NCBI RefSeq assembly: GCF_004349055.1
Contig: NZ_SMKX01000005.1
Location: 1-64,000, forward strand
Origin: Kribbella antibiotica
GTDB lineage: Bacteria > Actinomycetota > Actinomycetes > Propionibacteriales > Kribbellaceae
Length of the DNA stretch: 64,000 bases
Direction of reading: 5' to 3'
A program made the translations under genes and the position numbers. The notes under the pieces are model-generated. The model did no database searches and had not been told where the DNA came from. It was given only the letters and a program-made list of their open reading frames with translations. Below, piece after piece: positions 25,405 through 33,709 of the stretch. The first letter of the stretch is position 1. Every line of letters starts with the position of its first letter.

Positions 25405-26022
25405 TCAGTGCAGGATTCGGGACCTTAGCGCGAGGTCGTCCATCGTCTCCAGGACCCGGAGGTGGGTCACTCGGACAGGAAGGCGGAGCGGCTGGTAGGT
25501 GGCGATCAGGTCGCGGAGTTCGGTGTAGGCAATGCCGGTGACGTCGGCGGTTAGTTGGAGGTAGCCGGCTAGCAGGGGCTGCTGTACGACGAGGGCTGCT
25601 GCTTCGTCGGCCGGCTCGACCGGGAGGTAGATGCGGCCGGTGTTGAACTGTCCGATCCAGGGGCCGCGGACGATCAGGTCAATGGGGGCATCCAGCGTGC
25701 GTGGCTGGTCGCTTGCGTGGACGAGGGTGGCGTGGACGCGGTCGGCTCGCAGATCGAGGCCGCGCCACCAGACCAGGTTGGCGAGGCTGGAGGCGGCCAG
25801 GGCCGACAGGAAGGGCTCGGGGCGTGGGTCGGGGAGGGGCACGACCAACGAGCGGGCTGGTGGCCAGTACTCGCCGGGTCCGGGGTCCGGGCCGAGTGGA
25901 GCGCGGAAGCGGTCGGTGAGCAGGGGTAGGTGACGCGTTCGGTAGCGATCGTCCAGCAGCAAAGCGTCATGGTCGGCCCAGGCGTACTGCTGGTCGGCGA
26001 GCCTGCTCAGCACATCAGGCAC
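25405..26022 (-). CDS. Hypothetical protein
   Basis: A 205-residue frame starting with GTG at 26020-26022, preceded by GGGGAA. The product has no signal peptide or membrane helix. It contains LLLDDRYRTRHLPLLTDRFR near the N-terminus and an acidic-hydrophobic C-terminus. I recognise no domain. The coding bias is normal for the region, and the gene is flanked by the terminator at 26041-26079 upstream and by the convergent lipoprotein gene downstream. Confidence 0.6.
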   Translation of the reverse strand: MPDVLSRLADQQYAWADHDALLLDDRYRTRHLPLLTDRFRAPLGPDPGPGEYWPPARSLVVPLPDPRPEPFLSALAASSLANLVWWRGLDLRADRVHATLVHASDQPRTLDAPIDLIVRGPWIGQFNTGRIYLPVEPADEAAALVVQQPLLAGYLQLTADVTGIAYTELRDLIATYQPLRLPVRVTHLRVLETMDDLALRSRILH

Positions 26023-26040
26023 TGCGATTCCCCTCTCGCG

Positions 26041-26079
26041 AAAAAGCGCCGTACCCGAGGATTGTCCCCGGGTACGGCG
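26041..26079 (-). terminator. Rho-independent terminator of the FG-GAP/M23 gene
   Basis: CGCCGTACCCG (26047-26057) and CGGGTACGGCG (26069-26079) form an 11-bp stem with an 11-nt loop; on the minus strand the hairpin is followed by TTTTT (26041-26045). It lies 11 bp after the stop codon of the gene that ends at 26090. Confidence 0.85.
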
Positions 26080-26089
26080 GTGCTGGCGA

Positions 26090-28177
26090 TCAGCAGCTGG
26101 TGGCGGTGTACGTCTCGCCGCGGAAGAGGGCGTTGCCGGGGGCGCCGCAGATGACGGGGTTGCGGTTCAGGCCGGCCATGAAGCCGGCGGAGTTGATCGG
26201 GCTGGCGAGGTTGTAGGGGACCGAGACCTCGAAGTGGAGGTGGTCGCCGTCGGCCTTGCCGACGTCGCCTTCGATGCCGAGGACGGTGCCGGCGGTGACG
26301 ACGTCGCCGACCTTGTGGCCGCGGCTGGTGACGGAGTCGGTCTGGACGTGGCTGTACTTGGTCCACTCGCCGTCCGCGTGCTCGAGCCAGACGTAGTTGT
26401 TGTCGGAGGTCGGCTCGGAGTTGGTGTCGACGATGTACTTGATGGTGCCGGTGCGAGCGGCCGCGATCTGGTATTCGGGGCCGGCGCTGACGCCCGACAT
26501 GTCGATCCGTCCGAGCGGGCTGTGGGCCAGTACGTCGTTGGTCACCTTGACCTTGGTTCCGGCCTTGTAGCCGAGGCGGTACTCGCCGATCGACATTGCC
26601 GGGCCGCCGAACCGGTCGTGGGCCTGGGCGACGCCGTTCACTCCGGCGCTGTCCTGGGTCCAGATCTGGTCGTTGGTGAGGGAGAGGAAGCCGGAGGTGC
26701 CGTAGAGGACGTTGACCGCGCCGCCGCTCGACTGATTGCCGACAGCTTCACCAGGTGCACCGGCTGCCAGGTCGGCGCGGCCGTTGCCGTCGAAGTCACC
26801 GGCGGCGAGGGCATAGCCGAGGTAGTCGCCGGGCTCGGAGGCGCCTTCCATGTCGTTGACGCTCTGGCTGAGGTGCTGGACAACCAACGGGGACAGTCCG
26901 TCCGCGCCGCCGTACAGGACGCTCAGGCGGCCGGCCGCAACGTTGCCCTTGACAATGGTTCCGGGGGCGCCGATCGCGAGATCGTCACCGGCCTGGCCAT
27001 TGAAGTTGCCGGCGGCAAGCGCCGTACCGAACTGGTCGCCGGAGGACGCCGTACCGCCGAAGAGCAGGCCGGCCCGGGTGAAGATCTGGCTCCAGTTGGC
27101 CTGCAGGCCGTTGGCCGTGCCGTAGGTGACGTTGACGGCGCCGGCGTCGCGGGTGTCGCCGTCGTTCTCACCCGGTACGCCGACCGCCAAGTCGTCGCGG
27201 CCGTCGTTGTTGAAGTCACCCGCGGCCACCGACTGGCCGAAGAGGTCGTTCTTCTCCCAGTTGCCCGGTACGCCGTCGGTCGACTGGTTGATGACCTGGT
27301 TGCCGGCCGAGGTGAGCCCGGCGGCCGCGCCGTAGATGACGTTCACCGTGCCGGCCGCGCCCTGGTCGGTGATGGACTCGCCCGGTACGCCGACCACCAG
27401 GTCGGAGCGGCCGTCGTTGTTGAAGTCGCCGGTGGCCAGCGAGGTGCCGAACTGGTCGCCGCCCTCGACGTCACCGGTGATCCCCGGCGCGTTCTGGTGC
27501 CAGGTCTGGCTGCCCGTGGTCGCCAGGCCCGCGCGGCCGCCGTACAGGACGATGACGTTCCCGGCCTGGTTGGATCCGGCGACCTCTTCCTTGGCCGCGC
27601 CGATGGCGAGGTCGGCACGGCCGTCGTTGTTGAAGTCGCCCGCGGCGACCGCCGTACCGAACTCGTCGGTGCGCTCGGCCTTGTCGGGGATACCGGGGGA
27701 GGACTGCGTGAAGACCTGGTTGCGGGCGGTCGTGAGCCCGATCTTGGAGCCGTAGAAGATGTTGACCGCACCGGCGTCGTACACGTCGGTGCCGTCGGCG
27801 GTCTCGACGCTTTCGTGCGGTACGCCGACCGCGAGGTCAGCGAAGCCGTCGTTGTCGAAGTCGCCGCAGGTGGTGGAGTGACCGAAGGCGTCGCCGCGCT
27901 CGGCCACCCCGTTGATACCGGGGTTGTCCTGGTTGATCAGGACGTTGCCGGCGGTGGCCACGCCGGACGCCGAGCCGTAGAACACGTTGACCGAGCCGGC
28001 GCTGTCGAGGCTGCCGACACTCTCGCCCGGGACCCCCACCGCAAGGTCCGAGCGGGAGTCGCCGTTGAAGTCGCAGTTGGGCCCGGCGATTGCGTCAGCC
28101 GAGGCAAGGAGGGGCTGGCCGATGACCGCGGCGGCCAGCAAGGCCGCGGCGGTGATTCCGGCGGTTCGTCGTTTCAT
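26090..28177 (-). CDS. Secreted FG-GAP (integrin-alpha-like) beta-propeller fused to M23 metallopeptidase domain
   Basis: A 695-residue protein with a signal peptide (MKRRTAGITAAALLAAAVI, cleavage near ASA). Seven FG-GAP repeats follow, each with a Ca-binding DxNxDGxxDL-type loop, for example DFNNDGRADLAIGA, together forming a beta-propeller (about 35-530). The C-terminal 150 residues are a LytM/M23 fold: GRIDMSG, WLEHADGEWTKYSHVQ and GDHLHFEVS with His646 and His648. By family M23 enzymes cleave peptidoglycan cross-bridges; the propeller may bind cell-wall or host ligands. The first zinc ligands (an upstream His and Asp in RIDMSG) look plausible but atypical, so activity is not certain. Confidence 0.8.
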   Translation of the reverse strand: MKRRTAGITAAALLAAAVIGQPLLASADAIAGPNCDFNGDSRSDLAVGVPGESVGSLDSAGSVNVFYGSASGVATAGNVLINQDNPGINGVAERGDAFGHSTTCGDFDNDGFADLAVGVPHESVETADGTDVYDAGAVNIFYGSKIGLTTARNQVFTQSSPGIPDKAERTDEFGTAVAAGDFNNDGRADLAIGAAKEEVAGSNQAGNVIVLYGGRAGLATTGSQTWHQNAPGITGDVEGGDQFGTSLATGDFNNDGRSDLVVGVPGESITDQGAAGTVNVIYGAAAGLTSAGNQVINQSTDGVPGNWEKNDLFGQSVAAGDFNNDGRDDLAVGVPGENDGDTRDAGAVNVTYGTANGLQANWSQIFTRAGLLFGGTASSGDQFGTALAAGNFNGQAGDDLAIGAPGTIVKGNVAAGRLSVLYGGADGLSPLVVQHLSQSVNDMEGASEPGDYLGYALAAGDFDGNGRADLAAGAPGEAVGNQSSGGAVNVLYGTSGFLSLTNDQIWTQDSAGVNGVAQAHDRFGGPAMSIGEYRLGYKAGTKVKVTNDVLAHSPLGRIDMSGVSAGPEYQIAAARTGTIKYIVDTNSEPTSDNNYVWLEHADGEWTKYSHVQTDSVTSRGHKVGDVVTAGTVLGIEGDVGKADGDHLHFEVSVPYNLASPINSAGFMAGLNRNPVICGAPGNALFRGETYTATSC

Positions 28178-28296
28178 CAGAAGTCCTTCGAAAGATGGGC
28201 GGAACTCTTACCCAGGACTCTGCTGGAACGGCGCTGCGAAGGCATGAGGGACGACCCCTCAAGTTGCGGCCTGGGGGTACCCCCAACCGGCGGTCG

Positions 28297-29304
28297 CTAG
28301 CGCGACTTGCGGCGCTGGAAGCGCTTCGTGCGCGGCTTGTCGAAGGTGACGTCGATGGTCTCAGAAGCCTTGTGCCGCTGGGCTTTGGCGTACATGGCGT
28401 AGGCGCGGTGATCGGCGGGGGTGAGGTCGGTGGCCGAGTCGGTGAACAGGGCCAGCAGGGAGCGAGGGTAGAGGTTGTGGACGAGGACCGAGTTCAGTTC
28501 GGCGCCGATCACGGCGATCACCGCGGCGGCGTAGATGAGACCGATCAGGCCGAGCGTCAGCGCGAAGATGCCGTTCACCTCGCTCGCCTTGGCCAGGACG
28601 TCGTTGACGTAGACGCCGCCGAGCCGTTCGAGCAGATGCCAGCCGAGTGCGGTGAAGAACGCGCCGGGGATGATGGTCCGGAAGGCGGGCCGCGGTCTCG
28701 TGGCCGGGCGCAGACACAGCGTCAGCATCGCGGTGAGAACGAGGATCGAGCCGATCGACACGAGCCAGCCCAGGTTGTCGGCAACCACCCCGGCCAGTGA
28801 GGCCTGGCTGCCGGCCAGGACAGTCAGGGTCGCGAAGCTCAGCACGGTCAAGCCGGCCAGCGACAGCAGCGCCCCCGATCGCAGCCGTCCATGAAAGGGA
28901 TTCGGGCGCCGGTTGCGCGGCGTACCCCACGTGACGTTGACCGCGTTCTGCACGGCCTGGCCGAGGCCGATGATGCCGTAGAGAGCGGTGATCGTTCCGA
29001 CGATGACGGCTCCCGTGCTGCCTTGGAGACCCTGAGGCGTCGCCAGCTGCGTGCCGACGATCGGGAACTCCTTGAGCGCCGACTGCAAGACGGCCTTCTG
29101 CAGCTCTTCGTTGCCTTGGAGCACGAATCCGAGCACGGACGACGAGATCAGCAACAGCGGAAAGATCGCGGCGAACGCGTAGTAGGTGATGATGACGGCG
29201 AGGTAGCTGCCTTGGTCGTCGAAGAACTTGTAGACCACCGCGAGCGGAAACCCGAGCCGCCGGCGCCGCCGCTGCGCAGCATCCAGCCGCCCCAAGGTAC
29301 TCAC
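28297..29304 (-). CDS. YihY/BrkB-family inner-membrane protein
   Basis: The start is assigned to the GTG at 29302-29304 (VSTLGRLDAAQRRRRR); the open frame is much longer but its upstream half overlaps the divergent gene at 29426. The 335-residue product has about six membrane helices, beginning with YLAVIITYYAFAAIFPLLL, the conserved YihY/BrkB block. GALLSLAGLTVLSF and AFFTALGWHLLERLG follow. The tail (RAYAMYAKAQRHKASETID...) is basic and cytosolic. The molecular function of the family is unsettled; it is not a ribonuclease, despite old names. Confidence 0.88.
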   Translation of the reverse strand: MSTLGRLDAAQRRRRRLGFPLAVVYKFFDDQGSYLAVIITYYAFAAIFPLLLISSSVLGFVLQGNEELQKAVLQSALKEFPIVGTQLATPQGLQGSTGAVIVGTITALYGIIGLGQAVQNAVNVTWGTPRNRRPNPFHGRLRSGALLSLAGLTVLSFATLTVLAGSQASLAGVVADNLGWLVSIGSILVLTAMLTLCLRPATRPRPAFRTIIPGAFFTALGWHLLERLGGVYVNDVLAKASEVNGIFALTLGLIGLIYAAAVIAVIGAELNSVLVHNLYPRSLLALFTDSATDLTPADHRAYAMYAKAQRHKASETIDVTFDKPRTKRFQRRKSR

Positions 29305-29425
29305 GCCCCTACGGTACGATCCGGAGCCCCGGATCCCCTCAGCGGCTCCCCGATGCGGCTCTGCGATGCAGCGAGCTTCACAGTCCGGCAATGCCTGGGC
29401 AACGTGGACAGCCGATCCTGAATCC

Positions 29426-30247
29426 ATGGAATCGTTGCGTACGGCGCTGGTCGGTGGGCAGGCCTGTGAGGTGTGCGGGCGGTTACCGCATCCACGACGG
29501 TTGCGGCTGACGGTGGCCAAGCTCCTGGCGGTGTTCCCGGTCGAGTTCGCGCTGCACGCGGTCGTGCTCGCACTGCATCCCCCGTACCTCGTTGCCGTGG
29601 CGAGCCTCGTGATCACCACGACTGTGCTCGTCATCTGGGTGGTCGAGCCGTCGGCGATGCGTTTCCTCCGCACGTGGTTGCATGCGCCCCGAGCACACGC
29701 GGCCGGCGGAACGGATGCACTGTGGCGGATCCGGGTCACGCTGGCAGACCGCGTCGGATCGCTGGAGCGGGTGACGCACGAGCTGGCCGCACTGGACGCC
29801 AACATCCTCGGCCTGCACGTACACGCGGTCGAGGAAGGTGTTCGCGACGAGCTGGTGGTGTCAGCACCAGACGAGGTCCGTTCAGCTGAGGTGGCGACCG
29901 CGGTCGCGGATGCGGGTGGACGTGACGTGCAGGTGTGGCCGACTACGGCACTCGCGTTGATGGACGGGCAGACCAAGGCCCTGAGCCTGGCGGCGCGCGT
30001 GGTCAGCGACCCGACCGAGCTGCCGCATGCGGTAGCGGAGCTTCTAGGCGCCCAACTGATCACCGACCGGGTCCTGCTGGCCGGACCGCTGCCCGGTGAT
30101 GGGACGGTCCTGAAGATCCCTTCGCCGTGGTCTGGCATGTTCGCGTTTGGGCGCCCCGGCGAACCATTCACGCCGGGGGAGTCGGCCCGCGCGCACCGGC
30201 TCGCACAACTGGCCGAGCTGGCCGCACAGACGCCGTACCTGCGTTAG
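29426..30247 (+). CDS. Membrane protein with two helices and an ACT-like regulatory domain
   Basis: The start is set at the ATG at 29426 (MESLRTALVGGQ). The 273-residue product carries a CxxC pair near the N-terminus (ACEVCGRL), two adjacent membrane helices (about 33-72) and a cytosolic domain. That domain starts WRIRVTLADRVGSLERVTHELAAL, which matches ACT domains (small-molecule-binding, as in amino-acid enzymes). A second half resembles an acetyltransferase-like or ACT repeat region. Function is unknown. It is divergent from the YihY gene and overlaps the end of the LuxR gene by 4 bp. Confidence 0.7.
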   Translation: MESLRTALVGGQACEVCGRLPHPRRLRLTVAKLLAVFPVEFALHAVVLALHPPYLVAVASLVITTTVLVIWVVEPSAMRFLRTWLHAPRAHAAGGTDALWRIRVTLADRVGSLERVTHELAALDANILGLHVHAVEEGVRDELVVSAPDEVRSAEVATAVADAGGRDVQVWPTTALALMDGQTKALSLAARVVSDPTELPHAVAELLGAQLITDRVLLAGPLPGDGTVLKIPSPWSGMFAFGRPGEPFTPGESARAHRLAQLAELAAQTPYLR

Positions 30248-33129
30248 ATGTCCTGCTCGAGTGACAGGAGACGCTCGGCATAGCGGCGGAGGGCGGTGCG
30301 GTCCGCCTGCGCGGTCTTTGTGATCAGGCTGGCCACGTGCTTCTCGAGTGTGCGCGGTGAGATGAACAGGCGCTCGGCGATGGCCCGGTTGCTGCCGCCG
30401 TACACGGCCAGTTGATCGAGCACTTCGAACTCACGCACCGAGACGCCGAGCGACCGAAGGTCCGCCGGAACCCGATCATGATTCTCGCGGCGACGCCGTA
30501 CGGGGACACCGAGGTCTTTCAGGAGGCGGCGGCAGGCGCGGGCCGGAGCGGGTACGCCGTGGTCGTGGAAGTAGCGTTCGGCGGCCTCGAGGAGTTGGGC
30601 CGGATCGCCCCAGCCGTGCTCGATCGCTTCGGGGGCCACGAGCCGGTGGCCGAGGTGCCTGGCCATCGGGAAGAGCGCACTCGCTTCCTGCGCCTGCGCC
30701 AGTGACTCCGCGGCCCGCTCGGTCTGACCGGCCCGGCCATGCAGGACGGCTTCGGCCAAGCGGACGAACTGGAGATTCCAGCGCAGTGTGCCGGTCGGCC
30801 GCTCGGTGGCCGCATTGAGATGCTCTTGGCGCAGTCGACCGGCCAGGACTCCGAGGAGCAAGGCCATCCCACCTGGACCGGACAGGTGCATCGTGGTGGG
30901 GTTGTCTGCTTCGAAGGCGACCACCCGCGCGAGTTCGTCCTCGGCTCGGCCGCGCTCCTCGTGCAGCAGACTGCAGAACGAGCGAGCCAGCCCCAGCGAG
31001 TAGGACAGTCCGAACGGCCCGTTGCCCGCGGTGGGTTCGTGGGCGATCAGCGCCGCCTCCATCTCGGCGCGGCGGCCTTGATGGGCCGCCAGGACGGCCT
31101 GGACGACCTGCAGGTACGACTCGACGTGTCCGAGTTTGATCCGGGTCGCGGTGGCGAGCTCGGTGGTGAGGATCTGGGCCGCGGCCTGATAGTCCCCGCT
31201 CATCACGCGTTGCAGTGCGATCGTCCCGGACAGGCCGACCGCCATCGGGATCGCGCCGGCGATCAAGGCGCGGGCCTGCACCGCCTCCAGCTCCGTACGG
31301 CGGCCGTCGGCGAGGAAGGTGATCCCGGCCTTGAGCACCTGGGACTGGATGACCTCGGTCGGCAACTGGTAGGTCGTGGCGAAGCGCTCGGCCTGGTCGA
31401 AGTACCCATAGGCCTCGTCCAGGTCGTAGGGGCGCGCAAGGATGCCGAGCCACTGCCACGCCTCACAGGCGATCTCGGGCAACGGCACTCGCGCGGCGGC
31501 GTCGGCCGCGCGGCGGGCCAGCGCGATCCCGCGCTGGAGCCGGTCCGGCCCGGGCTGGTTGAGCACGATCGCGGCCGCACTGACATCGACGGGTGCCGTC
31601 TCCGCATCGCCGGCACGATCGCCCAGTAGTTCCCGGGCGGTCGCGAGATGGGCGAGAGCCAGTTCGTGCGCCGACAGATCGTTCCGGTTCACCGCGAGAT
31701 ACGCGTACAGCGTGGCGAGCCGCGGCCCGGGCAGACTGTCCGCGCGCAACTTCTCCAGCGCGTCCTGGACGTCGTCCAACCGCTCGAACCGGCCGGCCGC
31801 GCGCTGTGCGACCAGCAACGCGGCGATCAGATCGGCCCGGGCCGCCGGGGTCGCGATCCCGGCATCGAGCGCCTGATGGAACAGCTGCACCGCTGACTGC
31901 AGGGCTCCCGCCTGGTAGGCCCGCTGGCCGGCTTGAGCGAACAGTACGGCGGCCCTGTCCGTCTCGCCGGAGGCCATCCGCAGCGAGGCAGCCAAGGCGC
32001 ACCAGTCGTCCTCGAGCTGCGGGTGCAGCGACTCGATCGCTTCCGCCGCCTGCCGTGAGTACTCGGCTCGTTCGATGTTCGTCAGCTGGGCCAGCAACGC
32101 CTCTGCCGTCAGCGGATGCCGGAAGGCATACCAGTCCGGAGCCGGTACGTCGGCCGTCACCAGCTGCGCGGCGATGCCGGCGCGCAAGGTGGTGACCATC
32201 TCGCGTTGATCGGCCTCGGTGGCAGTTTCGACAACCCGTAAGGAGAACCGTGGCCCAAGGACTGCAGCGACCGACAGCAGTTGTCTGCTCCGCGCACCCA
32301 GCGAACTCGTCCGCGATCCGACACTGTGGACGACGGCTGCCGGTACCCCTGCGCGGAGTTCACCGAGCGCTTGCCACCCGGCCGGCGAGGCGACGAGCTG
32401 CCCGCTGTGGGCGAACTCGCGCAACACTTCCTCGACCACGAACGGAACGCCGGCCGAACTCGACCACAGCTGTTCGAGCACCGCCGCCGGGATCTCGCCG
32501 GCCGGCACATCCAGCATCCCGGCAGCCAGCTCGGCTGTCTGCTCCTGCGGGAGCCGATACAGCTCGAGGATTTCGGCCACCCCGCGACCCTGCGCGGCCG
32601 TGGCCAGCTCCAGCGCCGGTCCGGTCTGGGACCGCAGGGTTCCCAGGATCAGCACCGGCTGACCGACGAGGTTGTCGACCAGGTAGTCGACCACCGCCAG
32701 CGTCTCGGCATCGGCGGCGTGCAGATCGTCCAGCACCAGCAGGCAACCACGGTCGCGGCCGAGCTCGGCCAGGAACCGCAGGATCGCCTCAGCCAGTACG
32801 GCGATCGAGAGCTGCCGACGGACCTGTCCGGTCTCGGACAGACCGGGGACCAGCCGGGTCAGCACCTCGCGGTAGCCGCCCAGTTGCTCCAGCACGTGAT
32901 CATGGCCGTCGCGCAAGTGCGCGGCCAGTGCCTCGGAGAAGGGGCGCAACGGCATGGCCGCACCCAACGTCCCGGCCCGGCCGCGCAGGACCGGTACGTC
33001 GAGCTCAGCCGCGACACCGGCCGCCACCGCGCCGAGCCGGGTCTTGCCGATCCCGGCCTCGCCGGTGACGAACAGCGCCCGCCCCTGCCGGGCGGTTGCC
33101 TGCTCGACCGCCGTCCGGATCTGCAGCAA
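30244..33129 (-). CDS. Large LuxR-family (LAL) transcriptional regulator of the lanthipeptide locus
   Basis: A regulator of about 960 residues: P-loop ATPase at the N-terminus (FVTGEAGIGKTRLG; Walker B LLVLDDLHAAD), a long TPR-like helical middle, and a LuxR helix-turn-helix at the C-terminus (SNRAIAERLFISPRTLEKHV). LAL proteins activate secondary-metabolite clusters. The start is uncertain: the only standard in-frame start is TTG at 33127-33129, yet homologous sequence (TVGRDHELL) extends upstream to about 33180. An ATG behind a perfect ribosome site at 33206-33208 is out of frame by one base, so either a single-base frameshift disrupts the N-terminus or a non-standard start is used. It follows lanM and the two precursor genes on the same strand. 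Confidence 0.8.
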   Translation of the reverse strand: MLQIRTAVEQATARQGRALFVTGEAGIGKTRLGAVAAGVAAELDVPVLRGRAGTLGAAMPLRPFSEALAAHLRDGHDHVLEQLGGYREVLTRLVPGLSETGQVRRQLSIAVLAEAILRFLAELGRDRGCLLVLDDLHAADAETLAVVDYLVDNLVGQPVLILGTLRSQTGPALELATAAQGRGVAEILELYRLPQEQTAELAAGMLDVPAGEIPAAVLEQLWSSSAGVPFVVEEVLREFAHSGQLVASPAGWQALGELRAGVPAAVVHSVGSRTSSLGARSRQLLSVAAVLGPRFSLRVVETATEADQREMVTTLRAGIAAQLVTADVPAPDWYAFRHPLTAEALLAQLTNIERAEYSRQAAEAIESLHPQLEDDWCALAASLRMASGETDRAAVLFAQAGQRAYQAGALQSAVQLFHQALDAGIATPAARADLIAALLVAQRAAGRFERLDDVQDALEKLRADSLPGPRLATLYAYLAVNRNDLSAHELALAHLATARELLGDRAGDAETAPVDVSAAAIVLNQPGPDRLQRGIALARRAADAAARVPLPEIACEAWQWLGILARPYDLDEAYGYFDQAERFATTYQLPTEVIQSQVLKAGITFLADGRRTELEAVQARALIAGAIPMAVGLSGTIALQRVMSGDYQAAAQILTTELATATRIKLGHVESYLQVVQAVLAAHQGRRAEMEAALIAHEPTAGNGPFGLSYSLGLARSFCSLLHEERGRAEDELARVVAFEADNPTTMHLSGPGGMALLLGVLAGRLRQEHLNAATERPTGTLRWNLQFVRLAEAVLHGRAGQTERAAESLAQAQEASALFPMARHLGHRLVAPEAIEHGWGDPAQLLEAAERYFHDHGVPAPARACRRLLKDLGVPVRRRRENHDRVPADLRSLGVSVREFEVLDQLAVYGGSNRAIAERLFISPRTLEKHVASLITKTAQADRTALRRYAERLLSLEQDI

Positions 33130-33181
33130 CTCATGGTCCCTGCCGACCGTGACGGGCGAACGAGCACGCAGCCCGCGAATC

Positions 33182-33208
33182 TCAGACCGCCTGTACTTCG
33201 GAGTTCAT
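33182..33208 (-). other. Eight-codon open frame (MNSEVQAV) with precursor-like ribosome site; probable displaced start of the LuxR gene
   Basis: GGGGGGAACC stands directly before ATG at 33206-33208, the same ribosome-site wording as before the two lanthipeptide precursors. The frame ends after eight codons with TGA at 33182-33184. Removing or adding one base near 33185-33192 would join it to the LuxR frame. It is either the broken start of the regulator or a decayed third precursor. Confidence 0.45.
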
Positions 33209-33236
33209 GGTTCCCCCCAGGGTGTGTGGTGCCTGG

Positions 33237-33443
33237 CTACATGATGGTGACCGGCGGCGTGTGCGTGATCGTGGCCATGCAGGGCACCGACGTCTGGCCG
33301 GCCTCGCTCCGGAGCCTGCCGAGCATCTGCGTGTAAGCACCGGCCAGGGCCGCGATGCGCAAGCCCTTGCGCTGCGGAACCGGCGAGGCCAGCGCACCGG
33401 CGTACAGCTCGTCACTACCGAACAGTTCTGATCCTGCACTCAT
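33237..33443 (-). CDS. lanA2: Class II lanthipeptide precursor 2
   Basis: A 68-residue peptide, ATG at 33441-33443 behind GGGGGAAAC. The leader (about 1-49) contains FGSDELYAGALASP, then GLRIAALAGAYTQ and LRSEAG. The probable core begins after an Ala-Gly and reads QTSVPCMATITHTPPVTIM: four Thr, one Ser and one Cys. Thr/Ser at core positions 2-3 and Cys at position 6 would allow one lanthionine or methyllanthionine ring; remaining Thr could be dehydrated. The leader is clearly homologous to precursor 1, 22 bp upstream, which supports both as genuine. The cleavage point is inferred. Confidence 0.8.
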   Translation of the reverse strand: MSAGSELFGSDELYAGALASPVPQRKGLRIAALAGAYTQMLGRLRSEAGQTSVPCMATITHTPPVTIM

Positions 33444-33465
33444 GTTTCCCCCATTGATGTGTGTG

Positions 33466-33675
33466 TCAGAAGGTGACCGGTGGGAAGGTGGTCTCGTGGC
33501 TGGTGCCGACGCAGGCCGCCGACGTCTGGCCGGCCCCTCCGCGGAGACCGGCGACCACCTGCGTGAACGTGCCGGACAGGGCTGCGATCCGCAGGCCCGC
33601 GCGCAGCGGTGCCGGTGCGGCCAGGCCGCCGGCGTACAGCTCGTCACTACCGAATGAAACGGCTCGCTTACTCAT
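33466..33675 (-). CDS. lanA1: Class II lanthipeptide precursor 1
   Basis: A 69-residue peptide, ATG at 33673-33675 behind GGGGGAACC. The leader has FGSDELYAGGLAAP, GLRIAALSGTFTQ and LRGGAG, all shared with precursor 2. The likely core is QTSAACVGTSHETTFPPVTF with five Thr, two Ser and one Cys; the TSxxC block and a PPVT near the end are conserved with the sister core. The gene follows the lanM stop by 34 bp on the same strand. By analogy LanM dehydrates Ser/Thr and closes a ring to Cys. No family name is known to me for this leader. Confidence 0.82.
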   Translation of the reverse strand: MSKRAVSFGSDELYAGGLAAPAPLRAGLRIAALSGTFTQVVAGLRGGAGQTSAACVGTSHETTFPPVTF

Positions 33676-33709
33676 GGTTCCCCCAGGACTTCTTGTCGGC
33701 AGCGAAGGC

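Noticed and set aside
26234..28300. 688-codon plus-strand frame over the FG-GAP/M23 gene
   Set aside because: Repetitive Val/Gly/Asp composition mirrors the FG-GAP repeats of the real gene on the other strand; no domain of its own.
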